A stretch of 64,000 nucleotides of DNA. It comes from Nematostella vectensis (lineage: Eukaryota; Cnidaria; Anthozoa; Actiniaria; Edwardsiidae). The position numbers were made by a program, and so were the translations under genes. The notes beneath the pieces were generated by a model. The model was given only the letters and a program-made list of their open reading frames with translations. It was not told the DNA's origin and did no database searches. Where the stretch lies: NCBI RefSeq assembly GCF_932526225.1, contig NC_064046.1, forward strand, positions 2,666,001 through 2,730,000, in the 5' to 3' direction. This document shows, piece after piece, positions 22,699-33,621 of the stretch (the stretch's first letter is position 1; each line of letters starts with the position of its first letter).

Positions 22699-25600
22699 TC
22701 ACTGATTTCCCCCAGTGTTTCGGGCCCCCTGTGGTCTGCGACTCTTGTTCCGTCGTGACTGCTTACGCCCAGTCCTTCGCGTTCGCCGCTTCTTGGTTTT
22801 TATTGGGGAGACAGGTCGATGCTTCGATTTCTTATCTCGTTTAACGTGCTTGCTTCGACTGACGACCCCTAGTAGATATCGAATGGAAGTCGGTAATGGC
22901 TTTGGATTTGGAGAAACAATATCAAATTCCTTTCTTATTCAAAAGGTAGGCTACCTTGCTAGCATAGCTTTCTTCCTGTTTCTTTATATCAGCACACCTA
23001 TCCGTGTCACGTGTCACTGTTCTTTCGTGTTCTCGTTTGTTTGTGTCCGCACAAACAGGAATAAAAATCTACTAGCAGGGTAAAGGTGGGCATTACCGAA
23101 TAGCAAACAGTTTGTTTTGGATTTAGGGATGTAATGCTAAACACGCGTGTGAAAATCATCGCGAGAGACAAGCAGGGGAGACCTGCGATGCTTACCGCGC
23201 GTGTGAAAATCACGCGAGACACGCAAGCCGAGACCTGCGATGCTTACCGCGCGTGTGAAAATCACGCGAGACACGCAAGCCGAGACCTGCGATGCTTACC
23301 GCGCGTGTGAAAATCACGCGAGACACGTAAGCGGAGAACTGCGATGCTTAACACGCGTGTGAAATTCAGCGCGAGAGACACGCAAGCGGAGAAGGGAACA
23401 AAAAAGGAAGGAACGAAAATGGACTCGTTTCGTTTCTTGTCTGCTAACTTCCCATACATTTTATCTATTTTCAAACGCGCACCTAAGCTCCAACCTCTGT
23501 TTACTTTTTTTTTTTTTTTTACCTGTCTCGCTTGGCGTCCAAGCGTGAAGGATCGGTTGTACCATTTCCGGCAGATTACTGCAATCCATCAGCACGGTGT
23601 TGTCGATTTCGCTACCAATCCGCGCCTGCGCGTTCCACGTGACGCCGTTAAACTCGTTCATCCAGTTTGTCCAGTTTCCACGGCACTTGCTGTTCATGTC
23701 TTCGCAAGTTTTCCTAAAAAAAAAGGCCATGAAACTCCTATATATCATTTCAGTCAAGCGAACTGGGAACAAGTGGAACAATCTTTCACCAACTTCATAT
23801 TCACCAACTGCGTAAGCTGGTTCGTAAGTGTTTTTGTTGTTGTTATTTAACCAACCAAAGCTTAAGCACGAACGAATTTGCCTTACATTTAACGCCTCGC
23901 CAACTACCCCAATTTAAAGTTATCTGTCGGGAGCCCAAGCTTACTTCTCATTCTAAATAATGACATTCATCTACTTATATGAGCACCAAATAAGAAGACT
24001 TACTTGCATATTCCCCTGCGCTGTGGGGGGTCTGTGGTGTGGTCGCATAGCGGAAAGTAGTGCTGACAATAGATGTCCCGGATGAGCTGAAAACAATAGC
24101 TGTTCATGATCTCCACTGTACGCTGAATGAACCTTGAGTTGCTGTTGTTGACCGGTGGACCACGGAAAGTCACTGTCATGAGAGTAGTCTCTCGCTCTAA
24201 CTGCTCGTCCCGGCCCGCAGAGTACACGAGGGTTTCTGGCGGGACAGTATTCTTGCAGATGCCGTCTTCACCTCTGACATACCTCATGCAAGTACGTGTT
24301 TCTCGGCGTCCATTCAAATTCGCGTTACTTTCAATTGGATAGAAGCACCTGTACGCAGAGAAACACAAATGTCACAGGTCTTATAAGACAGACGCAAGCA
24401 TATCAAGAAAATTAGCCAAAAATTGTCGTTTTTGATAAACGCGGTCACTTCCATATAAGGAAACTAATATAATCCTTATTTGGAAAAACTGCATGCTTCT
24501 TGTCATTTTTAAGGTTGCCGTACCGCAGGTGCTTCGTAAACCTTATGAATTGTAATCAGAAGAGAAAAACAGTGAATGTGACCATCCTTGGTCAATGGAG
24601 AAAGTATCTGAAAAAAAACTAAGATTCCTCGGTACCAGTCCCTTAAAAGACAACGTTTTCTTCATATGAAGACTATACATTCGACTTATTAGGACACCGT
24701 ATGACAACATAGGCCTTATAAGATCATTTAAGAATAAAAAGCCTTATAAGGTTAAGTACCATATAAGGACACAGCAAGTATGGCAACACAAGCCTTATAA
24801 GGTCAAATGACAAAAAAAGCCTTAAACACGAGGTTCCGCTATAAATGGGAAAGCTCCTCCCACCCCCGGGCTCGAATTTGCAATTATAATCATAACACTG
24901 CCAAGCTAGCAATCACAAATAATATGTCTCTTGTAAAACTGCTTATCTCAGAGCCTCAGTCGGCTGGAATAAAACTACTTTTGCACAGGTAACAAGGCAG
25001 TTGTGTTTAAAGATTGATAAATTAGTGATTTGCCCTCCACTCACGTTTTCGGTGCAAAATTTTAATTTTTTCGCTATCCATAATCTAACGCATCTGCATA
25101 CATTATTATCGCGCTGTGATGAAAATGTTCGTACTTTAGAGCGCACACAGCTTGGTATAGCATTATTTTACTATAAACAGAACCATTTTAGGTGGACAAG
25201 TCTGGGAGTGACATTTAATAAGGTTTAGAATATAATATTTGAATTGAGCGATCAGAGCAATATTGTCCTGACATGTTGACTCATTGGCGGCTGATTGATA
25301 GCTGATTGTTCTTGAGCCCGAGGGTGGGAGGAGCTTTCCCTTTTATAGCGGAACCAAGTGTTTAAGATCAAGTACCGCGTGCGAAAATCACGTAAGGCAG
25401 AACAAGCAACCTGGATCCCTGAAACAGGAAAAATGAGAAACTGATACTACGCTTACACAGTGTTTGTTTGAAATGGCGCGAATTGTGTAAACGCAGTTTT
25501 GAGCTACATTGACCTACCCAACTGTGATATTCTGTGCTTGTCTGCCGTCACCTACAATTCAATCAAAACAAGCAACTAAGCATAAGTACTACATGGGGAT

Positions 25601-26908
25601 GGTAGGACGCGAACCGAGCAAGACTTCAGCACAGCCCGCGTGACTTATTATCAGCGGATAGCCTGGTCCCGCGCAAGCGTGTACGCATGTGCAAACTTCT
25701 GTACTTTTGTATCAATACTTCAAAACGGCTCGGTCTTCGCGGACGCACCACTGTGGCCTGTACACTTCAAGAAATTCCGAGAATCTTTTCGTCAGCGGAT
25801 AACCTCTAGCTGCGCACGCGCCATGTAGACTTCCAGAAAATCCCGCAAATCTTATATCAGCGGATATTCCACCCGCGCACGCGTGGTTACTTTGATACTT
25901 CAAGAATGCCCGCGAATCTTTCATTAGCGGATGGCCTGTTGACGCGCAAGCGCATTTATTATTTCACCCTCAACCTCTATCCGTCGCGGGGACTCGCCAA
26001 ACCACAAGACGTGAGTGCGGCGCAGTAGATGAAAAGGTAGACGATATGGCCATGAGCCAAGATGGTCTTGGCCAAATTTCCAGTCATCATTTCCGCAGAT
26101 AAATGAATCAAACAAAGAAAAAATGGACATTTTACTTTAAATTATTGTTTTAAAGTTTAAATCATCCTCAAAAACGAAAACAAAAATTGTCTAAGAAATA
26201 AGAAAAAGTTTTCTATGCTAGCTTTCGGGGTTGCATTATTACAGATTTTCAAGCTTTTTTGTTCATCGTATATTCCTGGTTAACTCTTCAAAGTATTATA
26301 ATATAAAATCTACCTGCAATACAAGGTACAATGAGCTTATGCAATTCCTTCGATGGCTAGCGTGACGTCTGCGTGGACGGTGATTAGCACCAACACGAGC
26401 GCTGGGTGCTGATTGTATTATAAAAATCTCTTCAGAAATAAAGAACAATAAAGTCACTCTAAAAAATGCGCTCTTGGAAGTTTTCTCCCCCATAACATAG
26501 TACCCTAGTGATTGCGTAGTCCTCTATTATAGAAGCAATCTCTTTATGTGTTGTTTAAAGTTACCCAAGCAGAATACGCTAGACTTAAATGCTTGCTGCA
26601 GATGCCGTAGAGCTGTCATTTGAGCATTTTTTGTCTCGGTTTACATAGAAATTTTAAACGAAGGCGTGTTAATTGTGGAGTTTAGGTAAAATGGACTTGA
26701 TAAGGAAGTCTTTAAACAAAAATAGTCTAAAGATAGATCACAGAACAACTGCGTCTCTACTTCAGAGCCTATCATGAAAAGAAAAACCTTTTGAAAAAAT
26801 CTAAACGTGTTTTGACTTACCTATATTTCGGACCGCTCGCTTCTCCAGACGCCTGGCTTCTGTATGTGCGAGAAGGACAACCAACAAGAAACACCAAGCA
26901 GAACACAT
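22699..26908 (-). CDS. Secreted frizzled-type cysteine-rich domain protein (incompletely resolved)
   Basis: Exon 26908-26821 encodes a signal peptide (MCSAWCFLLVVLLAHTEA). Exons 24348-24004 and 23713-23523 join in phase across the CRD core: ETRTCMRYV, MNSYCFQLIRDIYCQHYFPL, RRGICKKTCEDMNSKC. This matches the Cys spacing and FPLC-x-CxxxC arrangement of frizzled CRDs. A likely last exon (about 22933 or 22929 to the stop at 22699) encodes a Lys/Arg-rich tail (KKRRTRRTGRKQSRRNKSRR). Phases do not fit between exon 1 and the CRD, nor between the CRD and the tail, so at least one small exon on each side is unplaced. No frizzled seven-pass region is seen; the protein is probably secreted and could bind Wnt-type ligands (inference). 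The basic tail would suit heparan-sulphate binding. Confidence 0.6.
23131..23392. repeat. 52-bp minisatellite, five copies
   Basis: The unit begins GCGATGCTTACCGCGCGTGT and continues GAAAATCACGCGAGACACGC. The two middle units are identical and the outer units are diverged (ACACGCGTGTG variants). It sits in the intron before the basic-tail exon of the CRD gene. Confidence 0.85.
24448..24669 (-). repeat. Dispersed repeat, inverse copy of 7843-8061
   Basis: Reverse-complement match to the sequence at 7.8-8.1 kb, including ACTGCATG, GTTGCCGTACCGCAGGTGCT and CGGTACCAGTCCCTT. No coding potential. Confidence 0.75.
24832..25365. mobile_element. TTAA-flanked MITE, about 534 bp
   Basis: The left end TTAAACACGAGGTTCCGCTA continues ATAAATGGGAAAGCTCCTCC; the right end (25310-25365) is its inverse, ending GTGTTTAA. 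The inverted repeats cover about 50 bp with few mismatches. TTAA at both edges matches a TTAA target duplication, as in family 1, but the sequence is unrelated to it. Confidence 0.8.
25650..25935. repeat. Degenerate tandem repeat with TCAGCGGATA
   Basis: Four imperfect units share TYAGCGGATRNCCT, an interposed CGCGCACGCG motif and TTCAAGAAWTSCCGCGAATCTT. Spacings vary between about 60 and 145 bp. It lies in an intron of the CRD gene. Confidence 0.55.
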
Positions 26909-28829
26909 GATACAGCGAAGATCCGACAAGATTACAATTATTTGTTGCAGCGTCTTCAAGATTCCTTTGAAGTCTGAGCCGACTTGTTCTCGCGAAGGAA
27001 TTTAAAGTTAACGTATGGGCAACAATGCTTAGCCCGGGGCTAAACGGAGAGGACCATCTTCACGCAGAGGTCAAAGAGAATTGTCAACCATCTGCTGCAA
27101 GCTTATGACAAATACTATTTAAACAAGTTCATCCCAGGTTGGATGTAGACTCCTTTTGTCGTCTATCTGCTTAATTTGAGTGTGAAATTCAACTCTAATC
27201 CAGCTTTGTAAAGAATTTTTGGTGAAGAGAATAAGAGTTGTCGATTGAGACGCGTGACTTTGAAGAAAACCTGTGTTTCCCATTAAAATCAGGTCGCTCG
27301 CCGCAGTATTGTCCTCCCATGGATTTCCATCACTGAAAGATCTTTCTAGATCCAGCGCAATAAAAAGTCGATGACAACATCATAACACATTTTCCTGAAA
27401 AACCCTTGAGGTTTTGCAGACTTGGCAAACAAGGGGATTGTAAAAGAGATTACGGATTTTTTGCAGCTAATAGCATCTTAATAGCTTGGGTTGAATCGAG
27501 ATGTGATGGGTATAAGTGACAGCGTTGCTAGAGGCGTTATAATCGCCCTCAGGAAAATCTTCTTGTACAGTTTATAAACGCCAGGAGCAATTCCACAACA
27601 CCAGTACTAAACAAAAGGCCAACACATCTTAATTTCAAACGAAACGAAATGCGAAGTAGATGTTTTTGCCCACATTCATTTTAAAATACGTTTCTAATCG
27701 CTTACTAAAAAAATCTCCAATGTTTTGAAAAACAAAAACGCTGAAAAGATCTTCCCTCTACTTAGTTCAATTCCATTGTTGGAGCCTGGTATGACCTGTA
27801 ATTCAAAGCATGCTCGCGTACGTGAAAAGCGATTTGCATTCAACTAGATCATAAAAGTTCAAAGGTGTGACAAATTTGAGACAGTAACTTGTTAAGCTTC
27901 TGAGGTACGCGACAAAACTTCGGACGTGACGAACAAACCAACAGTTTTAACTGTTTTAACTATTAGCGAGGTGATTGAATATGTTTGACAACTTAAATAG
28001 ATTGGGTTGAAAATACATAGACACATTTTGTCGACTTGACGGTCAAAATAAAACTGCACAAATACCATGAAAAAAAATTATGTATCAATACCACTTTGTC
28101 AACAGGAACATTCATTCGAAACTATTTCTATCTCCCATTCAAGAAATGGTAAATCGTTTTACGCTGTTTGAATAGACAATGAAAGGCGAAAGATTTTAAA
28201 AGGTCGAAGTGCAAAACAAACAATGAACAGATGGCACGATTTTACATGCTTTAATTAGCTACCAATTCAGAGACTAAAACTAACTTCACTATGAACTTGA
28301 TGGTTACGATAAAGGACTTTGATCCAGTTTAGGTCTACAGCGCGCAACGGTTTATGGCGCACAAAAAGGTTCAATTGCTCACGGCGCGCAAAGGCTCACG
28401 GCTCTCTAATACGCAATTAGTCATGGTGCGTAAAGACAGTGCGCGCATATTCTTTACTTGCTAACGGCAAGTTAAGGCTCAATTTCTCATTGTGCGCAAA
28501 GGTTCAGTTACCAAGTGCGCGCAATGATTCAATTGCTTATCTACACTTAGACTCTTAAATACATGTTTTCATTACTAGTGTTATATACCAGAGCTCGTAA
28601 GCCGCACCCTGTTATTGTTTTTAACTTTCTCAAACTTGGAAACTTGCTAGGATGACGGAATGATGGCTAAAAGTGTTTTTCTATGTTATCAAAGAAAGTC
28701 TCACACTAGGAGATTGAACATTTTTGAGCACTTAAAAATGGCTTTCTAACTTGTAAACGTTTATAGACAATGTACAGTAAATAAGATTGAAAATTATTTG
28801 AAAATATGTATGTCACACACTTCATTATT
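26909..28829. other. Intergenic DNA upstream of the CRD gene
   Basis: No exons were found. Between about 28335 and 28560 there are degenerate repeats of GCGCGCAA-GGYTCA-ATTGCT type. Confidence 0.45.
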
Positions 28830-29209
28830 ACACCCTAATGACTTGATGAGAACACCCTGATGACTTGATTAGAACACCCTGATGACTTGATGAGAACACC
28901 CTAATGACTTGATGAGAACACCCTAATGACTTGATGAGAACACACTAATGACTTGATTAGAACACCCCAATGACTTGATGAGAACACCCTGATGACTTGA
29001 TGAGAACACCCTGATGACTTGATGAGAACACCCTAATGACTTGATGAGAACACACTAATGACTTGATGAGAACACCCTGATGACTTGATGAGAACACCCT
29101 AATGACTTGATGAGAACACCCTAATGACTTGATTAGAACACCCTAATGACTTGATGAGAACACCCTAATGACTTGATGAGAACACCCTAATGACTTGATG
29201 AGAACACCT
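28830..29209. repeat. 22-bp minisatellite, about 17 copies
   Basis: Unit ACACCCTRATGACTTGATGAG plus one A. Variation is nearly confined to three sites: CCTAATG/CCTGATG, GATGAG/GATTAG and CACCCT/CACACT. Copies are near-identical, indicating recent expansion. Confidence 0.92.
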
Positions 29210-29375
29210 TGTTGACAGTATGATTGTATCCAGGGACGAATCCAGCAGCTCCAAAAAGGGGGGGGCCGAAGCAGGGTTTCAAAAAAGGGGGGTGGATTCA
29301 TTGTTCTTCCGTGGATTTCCTTATATTTCTTGTTATTTGTAAGGCAAATATATGATAATGGGGGGGGGGGGGGGG

Positions 29376-29960
29376 GCCTGCTCATCCCACCCCTAGATCC
29401 GCCCCTGGTATCCTCATCCCACCCCTAGATCCGCCCCTGGTATCCTCATCCCACCCCTAGATCCGCCCCTGGTATCCTGGTCCCACCCCTAGATCCACCC
29501 CTGGTATTCTCGTCCCACCCCTAGAACCGCCCCTGGTATCCTCGTCCCACCCCTAGAACCACCCCTGGTATCCTCGTCCCACCCCTAGATCCGCCCCTGG
29601 TATCCTCATCCCACCCCTAGATCCGCCCCTGGTATCCTGGTCCCACCCCTAGATCCGCCCCTGGTATCCTCGTCCCACCCCTAGATCTGCCCCTGGTATC
29701 CTCGTTCCACCCCTAGATCCGCCCCTGGTATCCTCGTCCCACCCCTAGATCCGCCCCTGCTATCCTCGTCCCACCCCTAGAACCACCCCTGGTATCCTCG
29801 TCCCACCCCTAGATCCGCCTCTGGTATCCTCGTCCCACCCCTAGATCCGCCCCTGGTATCCTCGTCCCACCCCTAGAACCGCCCCTGGTATCCTCGTCCC
29901 ACCCCTAGAACCGCCCCTGGTATCCTCGTCCCACCCCTAGATCCGCCCCTGGTATCCTAG
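29376..29960. repeat. 32-bp minisatellite, about 18 copies
   Basis: Unit GGTATCCTCGTCCCACCCCT followed by AGATCCGCCCCT. Variants at CGT/CAT/GGT and GATCCG/GAACCA are shuffled among copies. A poly-G run (about 29359-29376) sits at its left border, and the repeat follows a GGACGAATCCAGCAG phrase at 29233. Confidence 0.92.
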
Positions 29961-30062
29961 CCAAAAGTTCAGAGTAATTAGTGTATCTTGGAGCCACTGC
30001 TACCAGGGCTTTCATGATTGTTACTCTCCTCAACAACACATTGTGACACTGAGTTATATTAG

Positions 30063-30220
30063 GGCCGCATTGTCACCAGTTTACTTTCGGTCGATTACAG
30101 AACAATCTCCGATTTTTAACAGAAAACGCGAAAAATATTTCAAAATATTGAAAGCAATGTGTCTATTGGAAGTTTCTTTGAGGATGTGATCGATAATTTA
30201 GAGCGGATGGCCTGTTAAAA
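30063..30220 (+). mobile_element. TTAA MITE, family 1, copy D (3'-truncated)
   Basis: Starts GGCCGCATTGTCACCAGTTT and follows the family through GAGCGGATGGCCTGTTAAAA, then breaks off. The second inverted terminus is absent. Confidence 0.8.
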
Positions 30221-30384
30221 ACTCGAACTGGAACAAAATTGAGGTTTTCTGGTGGTATCTCTAGTTGGGTCCTAGAGATTTTTTTCCTCACCCAAAACAA
30301 CTCGAAACCTCAGTGGCGTAAGAGAGCAATGTGACCATGTACAAAACCGTGTGGACTGGGTGTGATTCCCAGCTGAGTTGGTGT

Positions 30385-30625
30385 TTAAAGCCGCATTGTC
30401 ACCAGTTTACGTCCGGTCGATTACGTAACAATATCCGGTGATTTTTAACACAAAACGCGAAAAATATTTCAAAATATTGAAAGCAGTGTTTCTTTGAGGA
30501 TGTGATTGATAATTAAGAGCGGATGGCCTGTTTATTATCTCGGATTTTAATAGATTCTTTTGTCTTTTAATGGTTGAGGTTTCCGTCGGGCCTCCGGAAG
30601 TAAACTGGCGACAATGCAGCTTTAA
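30385..30625 (+). mobile_element. TTAA MITE, family 1, copy E
   Basis: A full-length copy from TTAAAGCCGCATTGTCACC to GCAGCTTTAA, only about 165 bp after truncated copy D. It lies just downstream of the MRRF stop codon. Confidence 0.88.
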
Positions 30626-30813
30626 ACTGGCTTGGCAACACAAGTGGTACCATGAGCACTTCATCTCTATCTACACCTACAATACCTCCAAGAGAGTGCT
30701 TTGTATTCTAAGGCAAATTTCAGTTTTAGTCATTCCAAGCCAATCTGGCAATACTCCTGGCAGTAAAAGTTTTTGTTTTCTACTCACATATCACCACAGG
30801 AATTAATAACATG

Positions 30814-33621
30814 CTATTTCCTCAACAGTTCTTTAGTCTTTTCTTCAACGAGAAGGTCTGTGTCACTGGAATACTCGTCCGTAAGTTGCTGAATCTGAAA
30901 GGAGGGAGTAAAACATAGTATAAAATTTACAATTATCTCCTGAATCCAGTTAATTGGTAAACCTTAGAAATTTCACTTCAAAAGATGAAGAGATAAAATT
31001 ATCTAAATCTGTGCTTTGACCTCTTGTTGGGAATCATGTGTCGCTGTACCTAATACTTCCAAAAGGGTAAGTGGTAGGCTGCACATTAAAAAAATATATA
31101 TTTTAGTCAATAGAAGCTGTGTGTTACTACTCAGCAACAAAGACCTGTTTTGTAGGGTTTTTTTTATAATACTCATTACAACAAACTGTGGGCTTGTTGT
31201 AGGTTAAAGGTTTCCTTACCATTTTTTCCACTTGTTTCACCTCATCTTCTGATCTTCCCTGCTTGTTTTTCCTCACATCAGCCATGCCCTTTTGTCTCAC
31301 TCTTCTCAGGTTTTGTTTGGATTGCTCACAAGCTTGGCGAGCTAGTTTCACCAAGTCTTGTCTATATTCTTGCGTAACTCTTGAAAGAGAAAATTGTTTT
31401 TAAGAATTTTGATTGGCCAGTCCTTTTGTTTATATTCAACAGTCTATTTGCAAGATCTCTTCAAAATAAGGATGCACAATTGAGGTCAAATACTTGTTAT
31501 AACATTCTATTAAGATTAAATCAGTGACTTGCTTTTATTAGCTGATGGAAATGGATGCTTTGTGTGATTGACCTTCTTTAACCCACTCCCCCCTGACTTT
31601 TTTCTAGCTGAATTAACAAAAATAAAAACAGACAAAGGTTTAAACAATCAAAGAAAATCACAGGAGGGGGAGTGGGGTGGCATTGTCTGAAAACATTTGG
31701 ATCATTTCCTTTGTAGTTATGATGCATCAGAATTTGTCAATAAGAGCCAGTAAGATAAAAGCAAGTATAAAAAAAGTAAGACAGTAAGATAAAACTTACT
31801 TTGGAATAGAGATAGTGATGGTGGTGTTATCAACTACTGGTTCAAAGTTTATTCTTGATTCTTTTATTGCTTGGGCTGCTGCCTTTGTATCCTAAACAAC
31901 AAGAATTCATCATATGATTATGTTGTTTTAACCCCTGGGAAAATAGTTCCCTTGCTTATGTGCACTACTAATGTGACTTAAACATGAAAAGAAGCTACCT
32001 AAAGAAAACATCATATGGAGTGCAATTTTTACTAAACATTTGCCCTAAAATCTCTGCTTAGGCGAAAATTGCTGAAGATCAGGAGCGTGTAAAACAAAAG
32101 AATTTCAGCTGTGATGAAATTTTCCAAATTTTGGATGTTTTCGGATGGGCTTAGGGTAATTTAGCGAACTTCAACCAATTTCGTTTGCATTACTTTCTTT
32201 CAATACTGTATCATATATAGGATGTAGCAGTTTACTAATTACTGTTATCAAATACATAACACACCTTAGGGGAACTAGACATGTCAATCACAAACATGTT
32301 GTCTCCTTTCATTCTTATCTCAGCCAACTCGGCAAGAGTGGATTTCCCACTTCTGGTGGTGACCCTTATGTTATCAAGAGCATCTAATACAAATAAAAAT
32401 GTCAGCCATGAGTTAAACTACGCTGGAAACCCCTATAGAGTTTACATCCCTTAAAAAGATGATCACCCTCCTCCCTAGAACAAACTTGAAGAGCGCTACA
32501 AAAGCATTATATATCATTATTATTATCATTATCTTTCAGTGTTCTTTAAATTTACTAAACAACTATTGCTATAGACAAACTGGTCTATGGACAAAATAAC
32601 TTATCAAAAGGTCAGGGTTTTACTATACCTTTTCCCCTGTCACCCTACATATGTTAGTTAAGAAAAGCAGGTTTGATTATTTTGCTACTATTTACTTGTG
32701 TCAGGGATACTCAAGAATCTATTTTATTGCTAAAGGTTGGTTCTCACTTGGACATAAGTACAAGCCCAGCACACATAATTTTCAGATTCTCACTGGAACG
32801 CAAGCACAAGAGCAATTGCGAGAGAAACCAACCACTTGATTTTTTGCGCTTGTGCTTACATTTGAACAATTCTCACTTATGATTGCATCCCAGTGAGAAC
32901 TAGCCTTAATAAATACAATAGGTAAAAATAGCACAAGTCACCCTTGTTAAGCACCAGAAAAATCTTCACACTTTTTTTCTCACCAGGTAAAATTTGAACA
33001 GTTATTTTTGAAGTATAGTCTTGCTTTAGTTTATCAATAGTGGACTCCATATTAGCCTTGATCTTTGAAAAGTCCACAAGTCCTTCAGCCAACTCGGGAT
33101 CGAACATCAAAGTTCCCCCTGCCTTTTTCTTTTTTCCTGCGTAAACCATAACAAACAGAAAATCAATGTAATTAATAACCAAACTCAAGAGTACTATAAG
33201 CAGGAGATTGTGATTTTATCAACGAATACAGGATCTTTGTTTAAAGCCAGTTCAAAGCCCGGACAAACTGGAATCTAGGGAAGGTGGGATATTTGCATCC
33301 TTTGGAACGTATTTCATGGCACATCGGCACGTCCTTGATAACCTGCTGTCTTCGAGGATAAGTTCCCATAAAGAAATACTTCCAATTAAGGCAACACTTT
33401 ACAGCCAGCACTGATCACTTTAAATATTCAGTAAAAACACACGAATGTTTATTAAAGTTTACACAGGTTACGTCAAGAGGGGAAAGTAAAGTGTGTGCGG
33501 TAATTGATAACAAACCTTTCTTTGCAGAATACCAGCGTACAGCAGTGAGTCTGAGGACTGTTGTCTGGGTGCGACACGTACTCTGTGTGCCGATAAATCG
33601 TGAGAAAGAAGCTGGGAGCAT
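30814..33621 (-). CDS. MRRF: Mitochondrial ribosome recycling factor
   Basis: Six exons join perfectly: 33621-33516, 33136-32984, 32383-32265, 31891-31800, 31379-31220 and 30894-30814 (236 residues). The protein splits post-termination mitoribosomes together with EF-G2. The N-terminus (MLPASFSRFIGTQS..., Arg/Thr/Ser-rich, no acids) looks like a mitochondrial presequence. The RRF fold follows: helix LVDFSKIKANMESTIDKLKQ, the short domain II strands (IRVTTRSGKSTLAELAEIRM, NMFVIDMS), and the long C-terminal helices (EYRQDLVKLARQACEQSKQ, LRRVRQKGMADVRK, QVEKMIQQLTDEY). It ends LLVEEKTKELLRK. All introns are GT-AG, and intron 2 holds a MITE (32731-32909). Confidence 0.95.
32731..32909. mobile_element. 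MITE family 2, copy in MRRF intron 2
   Basis: Terminal inverted repeats AAGGTTGGTTCTCACTTGGA and CAGTGAGAACTAGCCTTA enclose about 180 bp with internal GCAAGCACAAG/CTTGTGCTTAC pairing. A related copy lies in CK2 alpha at 51936-52066. Confidence 0.75.

Noticed and set aside
25924-26130. Minus-strand 68-codon frame as a missing exon of the CRD gene
   Set aside because: No acceptor at a fitting phase, and part of it lies in a degenerate tandem repeat.
28830-29209. CTGATGA words as possible hammerhead cores
   Set aside because: No following hairpin plus GAAA and no stem I or III pairing; the word is part of a 22-bp repeat.
29376-29960. CRISPR-like array
   Set aside because: The 32-bp units are directly adjacent without spacers, and the DNA is from an animal; it is a minisatellite.
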